Part shown: positions 40,076 to 48,749 of the stretch, one piece after another
Position numbering within the stretch: position 1 is the stretch's first letter
How the letters are laid out: every line of letters starts with the position of its first letter
Notes under the pieces: model-generated
Told to the model about the DNA's origin: nothing
Databases searched by the model: none
Seen by the model: only the letters and a program-made list of their open reading frames with translations
NCBI GenBank assembly: GCA_934633695.1
Contig: CAKTYT010000002.1
Coordinates: 62,001-126,000, forward strand
Source of the DNA: an uncultured Clostridia bacterium
GTDB lineage: Bacteria > Bacillota > Clostridia > Christensenellales > CAG-138
Length of the DNA: 64,000 bases
Direction of reading: 5' to 3'
Made by a program: the position numbers and the translations under genes

Positions 40076-42439
40076 CTATTTACCATCGTTTACCGTAATA
40101 CGTTTGCCGTCAAACTGTTTTTCAAGATAGCGGTTGAACCATGCTGCGATCAGCCCGCTTGAAATAAGAGCGAATACTGCAACAATCACAAGATGATACC
40201 ATCGGTAGTACTTTGTGAACGCAGTGACCATCGGAACCTTACAGAGCCACAATGTGCCCATGACCAAAGTTGACAGTACCATTGCAATAATACAGAACAA
40301 CAGCATTTCCATGTAGTTCAGTCGTCTTACAACATCACCCGTAAGACCGAGAGACTTCAGAATTGCATAATCCTTGCGTTTCAGCTTGAGTAAATTATAC
40401 ATTATGATAACTTCAAGCACGAACACACCTGCAAACGCAATCAGTGAAACGATCAATGCGACCAGTCTTTCTTTAACCTTCTGCTTATCAAAATTTGCCG
40501 ATCCTATGCGATAGGGACTTATTGCAGAGTATTCACCACTCGCATTTATCGCACCGATAACATCGACCGCATATGCATAATCCTCAACGTAAACAGAGGC
40601 TTGCAGCGATTGATTTACGCCCAGTGCGGCAAAATATTTTTCAAATGATGCTTCATCGACAAGAAATACCTGTCCTCCCCACTTATTAAATTGCTGAAGC
40701 ACAGAGTAATATGTTCCGCAATCGTCATATTCGGGCGGTACAATGATTTTGTTGCCTCCTCTGGACCAATAGGAATCTCCCGGATTTGCAAGGTGATCTG
40801 CCGTTGCGATCAAATCATCTTTTGGAGGATTATCTGACTTTGAAAGAAGCGGATCATCGATTGTCATATCAAGATTGAAAACGATTGTGGCTTCACCAAG
40901 CGTTGCATCGGGAAATGCCCTTAAAGGTTTCTTCTCCACTACGTTATAAACGGGTCCGCTGAGTGTATTGTGCGAATACCTCTTAAGTATAACAGAATAC
41001 TCCATGCTTTCGCCGCGAGAGACAATAAATGCCTTTGAAATATTGTCATGAAAATAAACCTGCGAGGTTTTTTCCTTTAAAAGGCCAACAACCGTCATTT
41101 CAAGTCCGCAATACTGACCATTGCCCCAGGATGTTCTGTCCGCAAAATAAAAAGTAAATGTTTTGCCCAGTATGGACTCATCATACGAAAATACGACAAC
41201 TTCGTTTGAGTTTTCGGGAAGTCTTCCTGCTGAGAGAAAAGTCTCATCAATTGACGATGCAGATCGAACGAAGTTATTGTGATTGTAGAAATGCGGAAGC
41301 TTGATTTCAATTTCTTCGCTCACGTATTGTTTTATTCTATTGTACTTCTGGTAGGTATACTTAAAGTCCTGCCCTTCACGCCAATAGTAGCAGCAATCGT
41401 TTGCATAATCATATTTATCAACAGTAACGACTTTTGAAAGGCTGCGAAGGTACTCGACGTCTTCATCGGTTATTGCCATGCCGTCAGTTCTGCGTACAAC
41501 AATCCTCGTATTGTCGCCATTTAGAAAAGCTTTGCTCTCGTACACTCTTGCAGGGGTGTCATCCATGTTTGAGATGAACATGCCCATAAGAACAAATGAC
41601 GACATAATTGCAATTGCCATAAACAGCGAAATTATCGCCGACCTTGTAAGCTGTGCTTTGAAGTTGAAAGCAGTAAGTCTTGTCGCAAGGCGGTTACGCT
41701 TGACCTTGAGCCCTTTAGCATCGGCCTTTTCGGGCAGCTTTTCCGCTTCTTCAGCATTAGCCTTTCGGATTTGCACGTCTTCAATTACGTTTCCGTTTGC
41801 CATACGGATACGCCTCGTTGCATACTGCTCGGCCTCTTCAATATTGTGTGAAACCATTATAACAAGCCGCTCCTTTGCAATTTCTGCAAGAAGCTCGACT
41901 ATCTGCCTGCCGTTTTCGCTGTCAAGATTTCCCGTTGGCTCATCCGCAATTATAACGTCCGTCTCCTTTGCCAACGCACGGGCGATTGCAAGTCGCTGTT
42001 TTTGACCGCTCGAGAGTTTTGACGCTCTTCTCCACGCAAATTCTTCAAGCCCGACCTGACGCAGATATTCATGTGCCTTTTCTTTCGCTTCCCTCGGCGA
42101 ATTTCCCTTTATCAGTGCGGCCGATGAGACATTCTGAAGCACGGTATAGCTGTCTATCAGGCTGTAATCTTGGAATATAAAGCCTATGTGATCCCTGCGG
42201 TACCTTTCCCAGTCCGCCGCATCATAATCCGATGTCGGTCGGCCATTGAAATACATCTCGCCGTCATGATAGGGTGAAAGGGAGCTTATTACATTAAGCA
42301 GCGTTGATTTGCCGCCGCCGCTCTCGCCCGTTATGACAACGAACTCTCCCCTTCGAAATTCCAGATTTATGTTCTGCACACCGACGGTAACATTCGTGCC
42401 GTTCTGATAATACATTGAGACATCACATAATCTCAGCAT
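40076..42439 (-). CDS. ABC transporter ATPase-permease fusion (MacB/FtsX type), copy 2
   Basis: 787 aa, same build as its neighbours. Walker A ITGESGGGKSTLLN, signature KLSSGQKQRLAIARALA (LSSGQ instead of LSGGQ), Walker B VIIADEPTGNLDSE, switch His in MVSHNIEEAEQY. One helix near 265-290, an outside domain of about 340 residues, three helices at the C-terminus (about 655-780). It is closely related to copy 1 along the whole length (both begin MLRLxDVSMYYQNGTNVTVG). GGAGG lies six bases before its ATG; 14 bp separate it from copy 3. Confidence 0.88.
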   Translation of the reverse strand: MLRLCDVSMYYQNGTNVTVGVQNINLEFRRGEFVVITGESGGGKSTLLNVISSLSPYHDGEMYFNGRPTSDYDAADWERYRRDHIGFIFQDYSLIDSYTVLQNVSSAALIKGNSPREAKEKAHEYLRQVGLEEFAWRRASKLSSGQKQRLAIARALAKETDVIIADEPTGNLDSENGRQIVELLAEIAKERLVIMVSHNIEEAEQYATRRIRMANGNVIEDVQIRKANAEEAEKLPEKADAKGLKVKRNRLATRLTAFNFKAQLTRSAIISLFMAIAIMSSFVLMGMFISNMDDTPARVYESKAFLNGDNTRIVVRRTDGMAITDEDVEYLRSLSKVVTVDKYDYANDCCYYWREGQDFKYTYQKYNRIKQYVSEEIEIKLPHFYNHNNFVRSASSIDETFLSAGRLPENSNEVVVFSYDESILGKTFTFYFADRTSWGNGQYCGLEMTVVGLLKEKTSQVYFHDNISKAFIVSRGESMEYSVILKRYSHNTLSGPVYNVVEKKPLRAFPDATLGEATIVFNLDMTIDDPLLSKSDNPPKDDLIATADHLANPGDSYWSRGGNKIIVPPEYDDCGTYYSVLQQFNKWGGQVFLVDEASFEKYFAALGVNQSLQASVYVEDYAYAVDVIGAINASGEYSAISPYRIGSANFDKQKVKERLVALIVSLIAFAGVFVLEVIIMYNLLKLKRKDYAILKSLGLTGDVVRRLNYMEMLLFCIIAMVLSTLVMGTLWLCKVPMVTAFTKYYRWYHLVIVAVFALISSGLIAAWFNRYLEKQFDGKRITVNDGK

Positions 42440-42460
42440 ACGCTACCTCCAATCGTATCG

Positions 42461-44773
42461 TTATTTATTACCTCTGCGTGATACCTGCTTGACAAGGTAA
42501 TTATTGAATACCATCACCAATATTAGGTTTGCGATGCAGCTTGCCGCAAAGACAACGACTATATGGATCGGTCTATAGTATTTCAGGTAGTTGTCCAGCA
42601 GCGGCAGCTTGAAGTACCATGCCGCCGTTATCGCCAGTGCCGCAATCAGCATACCCAGGATATTGTATTGCGGAAACTCAATGAAGCTTATGCGTTTCAT
42701 TGACGGTGTTTTAAGACCGAGTGAATGCAAAATTCTATAATCATCCTTCCTAAGTCTCAAAATGTTAAAGAGTATGACAATCTCAAGTCCAAACGCTGCA
42801 ATAAAAGCAACGATCGAAACAATAAGAGCAATCAATCTTTCCTTTACGAGTGTCTCATCGAATTCAATTGCACCCAGTCGGTAGGGGCTGATGGCCTCAT
42901 ACTCACCCGATGCCTTGCATGCCTCAAGAAAATCAACTACATAGGCATAATCGTCGATGTAGACAGTCGCCTGCGTGCCGCTGTAATCGGGATATTTGTG
43001 AAAAATCTTGTAATAATCATTCTTGCTGACAAATAAATTCGTACCGTATGTTGAAGTTCCTTTCAAGATTTTTGAAAACGTTGTTTCAGTGTTAATCAGA
43101 TTTGAGGACGTTATTTCGGTATCACCCGTAACTGTGGATTCATATCCATCGTATTTTGCGTAACTGACAACCAATTTTACATCCTCTGCGATTTCTCCAT
43201 AACCATCTGAAACCGCCTCGTAAAAGTCTTTTGGTATGATAACCGTTCCGCTTGCGAGAGTTTCATCACAAATAATTGTGACGGCACCGCTTGCCGAACA
43301 GACCGTGTACAGAGCAACATCGTTTTTTTGAAGATTTGCAATACAGCTCTTCTCAATGTATTCACCACTGAAAAGATAGGCAATGTCTGGGTGAAACCTG
43401 ACCTGTTCCCTTTTATCCGACAGCAGTCCGACAACCGTCATCTTTTTTTCTAGAAAAGACCCTGTTGACCAATGACGCGTATCACTGAAATAAAACTGAA
43501 TCTGCGTACCGAGAACGGATTCATCCTTGGAATAGAGCACAACTTCACCGCTGTTTTGCGGAAGTCTGCCCGCCAAAAGAGCATCTTCCGTCAAAGAGTA
43601 GGTGGTCTTAATGTAATTATCATTCTTCAGCAGAAGTACATTTTCATATTTTTTAGGCGGAATTCCCGCTTCAGCTTCAGCCGGCGACTGAACAACGCTG
43701 TACTTAACCTTATAATCCTCTCCGTCACGATAATAATAGCTGCAATCGCTCAACGCATCGTCTTTTTCGACCGACATACAATGTTCGAGAGACTCAAAAT
43801 AATCAAAATCACTCTCCCCCATAATTTCGCCGTCGGTACGCCGAATAACGACTCTCAACGGATCGCCGTTCAAAAATGCCGTGTTATCATACACTCTCGC
43901 CGGAGTGTCATCTCTGTTGTAAAGAATTGAGCCGAGAAAAACGAAGGCTGCACAGCAAACTACGGCAATGAAAAGCACTGCAATGGTTGACTTTACTCTT
44001 TGTGAGTGCCTGTTCAGCCCCGCAAAGACGGATGCAAGTTTAAGCTCGCTGATTTGCCTTTGTTTTTTTTCCGTTTTCTTCTCAACGGGTGGGTTCTCAT
44101 AGAGTACAGTATTCGAAACGACCTGACCATCCTGCATTCTTATGAGTCTCGAAGCATATTTTTCTGCCTCCTCGATGTTGTGCGAGACCATTATAACGAG
44201 TTTAGTTTTCGCAAGCTCCGCAAGTATCTCGACAACCTGCCTTCCGTTTTCACTGTCGAGATTGCCTGTCGGCTCATCCGCAACAATAATATCCGTATCC
44301 TTTGCCAAGGCTCTCGCTATAGCCAAACGCTGCTTCTGACCGCTTGAGAGCTTTGATGCACGCCTGTAAGCGAGCCTCTCAAGTCCGACCTGTTTAAGGT
44401 AGTTCATTGCCTCGGCTTTCGCTTCTCGATAGCACCTGCCCTTGACGATCATCGCCGAGACAACGTTTTGAAGTACGGTGTAGCTGTCAATAAGGTCATA
44501 GTTTTGAAAAATAAAGCCGATATGTTCGCGGCGGTAATTCTCCCATTCGGCGTCATCATACCCGGACGTGGGCTTGCCGTCAATGTATAATTCACCTTCG
44601 TGAAACGAAGACAGGGAACTTATGACATTCAAGAGAGTCGTTTTGCCGCTTCCGCTTTCACCGGTTATTGCAACGAATTCTCCGACCCTGAATTCAAGAT
44701 TCACCTTTTTTATACCAACGGTAACATTCGTTCCGTTCTGATAATACATTGATACATCAACTAATCGAAGCAT
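42461..44773 (-). CDS. ABC transporter ATPase-permease fusion (MacB/FtsX type), copy 1
   Basis: 770 aa from the ATG at 44773 with GGAGG five bases before it; the frame extends upstream without a ribosome site. Walker A ITGESGSGKTTLLN, signature KLSSGQKQRLAIARALA, Walker B IIVADEPTGNLDSE. First helix about 265-290, an outside domain with several Asp-rich loops, and three C-terminal FtsX-type helices. First gene of a three-gene operon with a strong promoter carrying a palindrome (44823-44839). No sensor kinase/response regulator pair, as seen beside bacitracin-type exporters, lies nearby. Confidence 0.88.
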   Translation of the reverse strand: MLRLVDVSMYYQNGTNVTVGIKKVNLEFRVGEFVAITGESGSGKTTLLNVISSLSSFHEGELYIDGKPTSGYDDAEWENYRREHIGFIFQNYDLIDSYTVLQNVVSAMIVKGRCYREAKAEAMNYLKQVGLERLAYRRASKLSSGQKQRLAIARALAKDTDIIVADEPTGNLDSENGRQVVEILAELAKTKLVIMVSHNIEEAEKYASRLIRMQDGQVVSNTVLYENPPVEKKTEKKQRQISELKLASVFAGLNRHSQRVKSTIAVLFIAVVCCAAFVFLGSILYNRDDTPARVYDNTAFLNGDPLRVVIRRTDGEIMGESDFDYFESLEHCMSVEKDDALSDCSYYYRDGEDYKVKYSVVQSPAEAEAGIPPKKYENVLLLKNDNYIKTTYSLTEDALLAGRLPQNSGEVVLYSKDESVLGTQIQFYFSDTRHWSTGSFLEKKMTVVGLLSDKREQVRFHPDIAYLFSGEYIEKSCIANLQKNDVALYTVCSASGAVTIICDETLASGTVIIPKDFYEAVSDGYGEIAEDVKLVVSYAKYDGYESTVTGDTEITSSNLINTETTFSKILKGTSTYGTNLFVSKNDYYKIFHKYPDYSGTQATVYIDDYAYVVDFLEACKASGEYEAISPYRLGAIEFDETLVKERLIALIVSIVAFIAAFGLEIVILFNILRLRKDDYRILHSLGLKTPSMKRISFIEFPQYNILGMLIAALAITAAWYFKLPLLDNYLKYYRPIHIVVVFAASCIANLILVMVFNNYLVKQVSRRGNK

Positions 44774-44822
44774 AATTCCTCCGTTCGTTTTCAAATTATT
44801 CGATGCCGTGATACACTTTCTG

Positions 44823-44853
44823 AAAGTATACCATACTTTAGTCAACTATTCAA
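44823..44853 (-). promoter_or_regulatory. Promoter and palindrome of the ABC operon
   Basis: On the minus strand TTGAAT (44848-44853) and TATACT (44825-44830) with a 17-bp spacer. The -10 lies inside a perfect inverted repeat, AAAGTAT-acc-ATACTTT (44823-44839), a likely operator. Confidence 0.7.
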
Positions 44854-44932
44854 TGAGTAGGATTGCATTTAAAAAATCAGGGCAATGCAAGCGAACTACC
44901 ACGGGCGTAGAACACAATGTCGGGCTTCCAAG

Positions 44933-46771
44933 CTAATCGGGGCTTATGGGCAGCATATTACCCACCACGGTATAAAAAGAGGCCTCGTAGCCATCGAGAG
45001 GAATTTCAATATAACGCTCACCCAGTCTGACCTTTTTTGCGAGAATAACCTCGCTGCGTCCGATGTGCGTTGAAAATACACACCGTGCACGGGCAACGCC
45101 CCGGCAAATTTCTCCGATATTGATTCGGTATTTTTCATGTGCAGCAGGGTGAAAATTAAACACTGCAATCAGCCTCTCACCTCCGTTGCTTCTCACGAAC
45201 GCAATTACGCAGTTTTCATTGTCATCCACTGTCAGCCATTTGAAACCGTGCCATCCATTCTCTTCGTTGTGAAGAGCGGGATGGGTGAGATAGAACCTGT
45301 TGAGTGAACGTGAGAAATCCTGCATGTCCTTGTGAGAAGGGTATGAGAGTAAAAACCAGTCGAGAGGGCGTCTGAAATCCCACTCAATGAACTGCCCAAA
45401 CTCATTTCCCATGAAATTCAATTTTTTCCCCGGATGTGCGAATTGATATGCAAGCATGAGCTTCAGTTGGGCAAACTTTGCCCCGTAATCGCCATGCTGC
45501 TTGTTCACAAGGGATTTTTTCCCGTGAACGACTTCATCATGTGAGAATGGCAGGATAAACCTCTCGTTAAATGCATACATCATCGGGAAGGTTAGATATT
45601 CGTGGTGATACGGACGGTAAAGGCAGTCAAGCTCAAAATATTTGAGCGTATCATTCATAAAGCCCATGTTCCATTTGTAATCAAATCCGAGTCCGCCGTC
45701 AGGCACGGGCTTTGTGACGCCGTCAAACGCAGAGCTTTCCTCGGCAATCATGAGCTTACCGGGGCAAACTTCATGAACAACACTGTTCAATTCCTTTATA
45801 AACTCAATCGCTTCAAGGTTCTCACGGCCACCGAACTTGTTCGGTTTCCACTCTGAACGGCAGAAATCGTGGTACAGCATGCAGCTGACCGCATCAACTC
45901 TCAATCCGTCAACATCAAATTCTTTCAGCCAGAAAATTGCATTTGATATGAGAAATCTGCGTACTTCTTCCCTTCCGTAGTCAAACAGCAGCGTCCCCCA
46001 CTGCGGCATCTCACTCCTCAGCGAGTCCTTGGGCTCAAACAACGGTTCACCGTCGAACTGTCGAAGGCCGTGTTCATCCTTTGTGAAGTGTGCAGCAACC
46101 CAGTCAACAATAACACCGATGCGGTTTTCGTGAGCATACTTTATAAATTTTATCAGCTGTTCGGGCGTGCCGTATCTCGCAGTTGCGGAAAAATACCCGG
46201 TAATCTGGTACCCCCAGCTGTCATCGAGAGGATATTCAGCAATAGGCAAAAGTTCAATGTGTGTATAGCCCATATCAACGCAATAGTCCACGAGTTTTCT
46301 TGAAACAACATCAAATTCACCACTGTCCCACGAGCCGAGATGAACCTCGTAAATGTTTATGGGTCGGTTCGGTGAATAGGTCCACCTGTACTTTTTCCTC
46401 AGCTCTGCATACTCGGGTGAAATGCCCGGCTGATTCCAAAGTATTGATGCCGTCCCCGGCCGCATTTCCGAGTGGAAAGCAAACGGATCGGCTTTAAAAA
46501 GAAGCCTGCCATCCGAGGTCTCAATTGCAAACTTGTACAAGTCTCCCTGCTTTAAACCGGGAATGAAGCCTTTAAATACCCCTTTTTCACCTCTAACAAG
46601 CGGATTCTTTCCGCTGCTCCAACCGTTGAAATCGCCGACAACGCTGATGGCTGCCGCATGAGGTGCAAAAACGGCAAACCTAAAGCCCTTCTCGCCGCCG
46701 CATTCGCAGTGATGAGCTCCCATTTCGCGGTAATATTCACTGTATTTTTCAGTATTCATACTCTTCTCCAT
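44933..46771 (-). CDS. glgB: 1,4-alpha-glucan branching enzyme
   Basis: 612 aa GH13 enzyme that makes the alpha-1,6 branches of glycogen. An N-terminal CBM48-like domain (GEKGFRFAVFAPHAAAISVVGDFNGW) is followed by the barrel with DWVAAHFTKDEHGL, nucleophile Asp in DGLRVDAVSCMLYHD, acid Glu in MIAEESSAFDG, and FSHDEVVHGKKSL with the His-Asp pair, then a C-terminal beta domain. The length fits the short form without the extra N1 module. Two starts are possible (46771 or 46759), both with purine-rich ribosome sites. No other glycogen gene is nearby. Confidence 0.93.
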   Translation of the reverse strand: MEKSMNTEKYSEYYREMGAHHCECGGEKGFRFAVFAPHAAAISVVGDFNGWSSGKNPLVRGEKGVFKGFIPGLKQGDLYKFAIETSDGRLLFKADPFAFHSEMRPGTASILWNQPGISPEYAELRKKYRWTYSPNRPINIYEVHLGSWDSGEFDVVSRKLVDYCVDMGYTHIELLPIAEYPLDDSWGYQITGYFSATARYGTPEQLIKFIKYAHENRIGVIVDWVAAHFTKDEHGLRQFDGEPLFEPKDSLRSEMPQWGTLLFDYGREEVRRFLISNAIFWLKEFDVDGLRVDAVSCMLYHDFCRSEWKPNKFGGRENLEAIEFIKELNSVVHEVCPGKLMIAEESSAFDGVTKPVPDGGLGFDYKWNMGFMNDTLKYFELDCLYRPYHHEYLTFPMMYAFNERFILPFSHDEVVHGKKSLVNKQHGDYGAKFAQLKLMLAYQFAHPGKKLNFMGNEFGQFIEWDFRRPLDWFLLSYPSHKDMQDFSRSLNRFYLTHPALHNEENGWHGFKWLTVDDNENCVIAFVRSNGGERLIAVFNFHPAAHEKYRINIGEICRGVARARCVFSTHIGRSEVILAKKVRLGERYIEIPLDGYEASFYTVVGNMLPISPD

Positions 46772-46843
46772 TCACTTCCCCTTTAGTGGCACGATTTTAA
46801 CACTGCATACTTACGCATACAATGGGCTTTCATTTTACTGTTC

Positions 46844-47935
46844 CTACTTTCTTGGCGGCTTTAGGTAGTCCTTAAGCATTTCAATGAATTTTTCGATATT
46901 ATCCCATGCAAGGGAGTAATAGGATTTGCCATTTTCAAGATTGCAGTTGACAAACCCGGCTTGGATTAGTTTTGTTATATGATATGAAATCGTTGGATTG
47001 CTCAAACCGAGCTTTTCAGCAAGTTCGACGCCGTACATTGGTGAGACAGAAATGCATCTTAAAATATCCAAACGCACCTCATCTGAAATCGTTTTAAGCA
47101 TCGGAGCGATTTTCTTGGGATTTTTATACTGGAATATGGCCTCTATAACGTCGAGCATGCAAACTCCAAGGAAAATATCCCCATGCTGCCCATCGATAAC
47201 GGAAAGGTTGAGCCTTGCACTTGCAAGCAGTGAAAGGTGAATCGAATAGCTTCCCAGCTGCGGAAGACTGATTCGATACCTCCTTTTAAGATATTCTACT
47301 ATATCGGGATTTTCTTCGAGCAGCTCTTCTTCATAGCGGATAAAGCCGCCGTATTCATCGCTCCTGCTCTCAATCAACCGAACAACTGGCTCGAGCAGGC
47401 TTGCAAGTTCATCGATGTAATAATTGAAATTTTCGAAAAGCTCAATTGTCTTTCGCTTCATCCTCCACGAAAGATTTGATTCTTCAACATATGACAGAAA
47501 CTTCTCGGCACTGCCGCATGAGACGTCGAATGTACTCCGTGAGCAGAATGAATTGTTGAGACTCAATGTGTTTTTGAAAAGCACAAGCTTTTGCTCAATG
47601 GTAAACTGCTTTCTCCTTGCAATGGCAGTCTGCAAATCATCCTCATTCTTTACGGAACCCATCAGCAAGAATGCAGTATTTGAAAGCATCTGGAATGAGT
47701 CATTTTCCGAAAAATCCATTGCAAAGTAAAATTCATACCTTGCAAAATCGATTTTCACGTTTTCATTCAGAAATTTTTCAAGAACCAATGCCGGATTTCC
47801 TGCACTCAGGATTTCGTTTTTGCAATCCGGATTATCGGCAATATGCATATCAAGCGTATCCGAAACGCTTGCACCGCACACTGCACAAGTAAGGTACATC
47901 ATTGCTTCGTTGACAGGATTAAAAAATTTACTCAT
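46844..47935 (-). CDS. ArsR-type winged-helix regulator with long N-terminal domain (second copy)
   Basis: 363 aa. The N-terminus contains CAVCGASVSDTLDMHIADNPDC, whose spaced cysteines could bind a metal. A helical middle of about 230 residues has no family I recognise. The C-terminal 90 residues are the ArsR-like winged helix: ISDEVRLDILRCISVSPMYGVELAEKLGLSNPTISYHITKLIQAGFV. Length and layout match the regulators at 15097 and 51639. It overlaps the upstream acetyltransferase gene by 8 bp (GGAGGAG ribosome site inside that gene), so they are co-transcribed. Unlike the other two it is not divergent from a surface protein. Confidence 0.8.
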   Translation of the reverse strand: MSKFFNPVNEAMMYLTCAVCGASVSDTLDMHIADNPDCKNEILSAGNPALVLEKFLNENVKIDFARYEFYFAMDFSENDSFQMLSNTAFLLMGSVKNEDDLQTAIARRKQFTIEQKLVLFKNTLSLNNSFCSRSTFDVSCGSAEKFLSYVEESNLSWRMKRKTIELFENFNYYIDELASLLEPVVRLIESRSDEYGGFIRYEEELLEENPDIVEYLKRRYRISLPQLGSYSIHLSLLASARLNLSVIDGQHGDIFLGVCMLDVIEAIFQYKNPKKIAPMLKTISDEVRLDILRCISVSPMYGVELAEKLGLSNPTISYHITKLIQAGFVNCNLENGKSYYSLAWDNIEKFIEMLKDYLKPPRK

Positions 47936-48458
47936 CCGCTCCTCCCTCTGAGTTAATGTTCTTCTCGTAGCAATAAAAGTCTATATCAAACAAATTCACC
48001 ATTCCGACATTATCAAATCCGATTTTGTTATAAGCCTTTACGGCGGGAACATTGTCCACGGCGACGAGGAAACGTACATTTCTAAAACCACGCCTGCAAA
48101 GCTCATCTATTCCGAAGCGAAGCAGCTTTTCTCCGATTCCTCTGTTCTGCACTGACGGACGGACAACCAACCTTGAAATTTCACCGTAGCTTTCGTCCTT
48201 TTCCTTCCAGCATGAAAGTTTTACCAGCTCTTCATCGCAGTCTATTGCAAATGCACCGTCAATCTCCCCATTCTCGCTCTCAAGCACAAACATGTTGCCG
48301 CCCTTTATGTCATGCAATACAATATCATCTGTCGGATAAAATTCATCCCACACACAAAAAGCTCTGCCGATAACGGATTTGTACAGGGCTGCAAGCTCTT
48401 CAAAATCCCTTTCACCGGCATGTCTTACAGTTATTTCTTCCGATCCACCGCTAAACAA
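47928..48458 (-). CDS. GNAT family N-acetyltransferase
   Basis: 176 aa if started at TTG 48458, chosen because AAGGAG lies exactly seven bases upstream and because the promoter -10 (48505-48510) leaves only about 8 nt before the next upstream ATG (48491). It has the GNAT order: ITVRHAGERDFEELAALYKS, GAFAIDCDEEL, ISRLVVRPSVQNRGIGEKLLRFGIDEL (acetyl-CoA loop QNRGIG) and NVPAVKAYNKIGFDNVG. It probably acetylates a small molecule or a protein amine; the substrate is unknown. It overlaps the regulator gene downstream. Confidence 0.85.
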   Translation of the reverse strand: MFSGGSEEITVRHAGERDFEELAALYKSVIGRAFCVWDEFYPTDDIVLHDIKGGNMFVLESENGEIDGAFAIDCDEELVKLSCWKEKDESYGEISRLVVRPSVQNRGIGEKLLRFGIDELCRRGFRNVRFLVAVDNVPAVKAYNKIGFDNVGMVNLFDIDFYCYEKNINSEGGADE

Positions 48459-48504
48459 GTCATTTCTCCTTTTTAAGTCGTTTTCGTGCATGCTTTCACA
48501 TTTA

Positions 48505-48533
48505 ATTATAACCTTTACTTCATTAAAAAGCAA
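48505..48533 (-). promoter_or_regulatory. Promoter of the GNAT-regulator pair
   Basis: On the minus strand TTGCTT (48528-48533) and TATAAT (48505-48510), 17-bp spacer. Transcription should start near 48498. Confidence 0.65.
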
Positions 48534-48572
48534 CGGTCAGCTAAGCTGCAAATCTTTATTTGGGTGTCCAAC

Positions 48573-48612
48573 TTGACTTGAATCAGCTATTGTGGTATCA
48601 TAAATATGATAC
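48573..48612 (+). promoter_or_regulatory. Promoter and 18-bp palindromic operator of the capD-like gene
   Basis: TTGACT (48573-48578), a 17-bp spacer and TATCAT (48596-48601). The -10 is part of GTATCATAAATATGATAC (48595-48612), a perfect 8-bp-arm palindrome. A leader of about 140 nt with a CCTTTCAGTG/CACTGTAAGG hairpin follows. Confidence 0.75.
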
Positions 48613-48749
48613 GTTTACCCCACACCTATGTCGATCCTTTCAGTGTCGCTCACTGTAAGGTTTGCAATACACTGCAATGCAAATAATGGTTTTATTCGAG
48701 GCATTTGAGACATAATCGTGCGATGTTCACGCGTCTTTTGGAGGTTATC

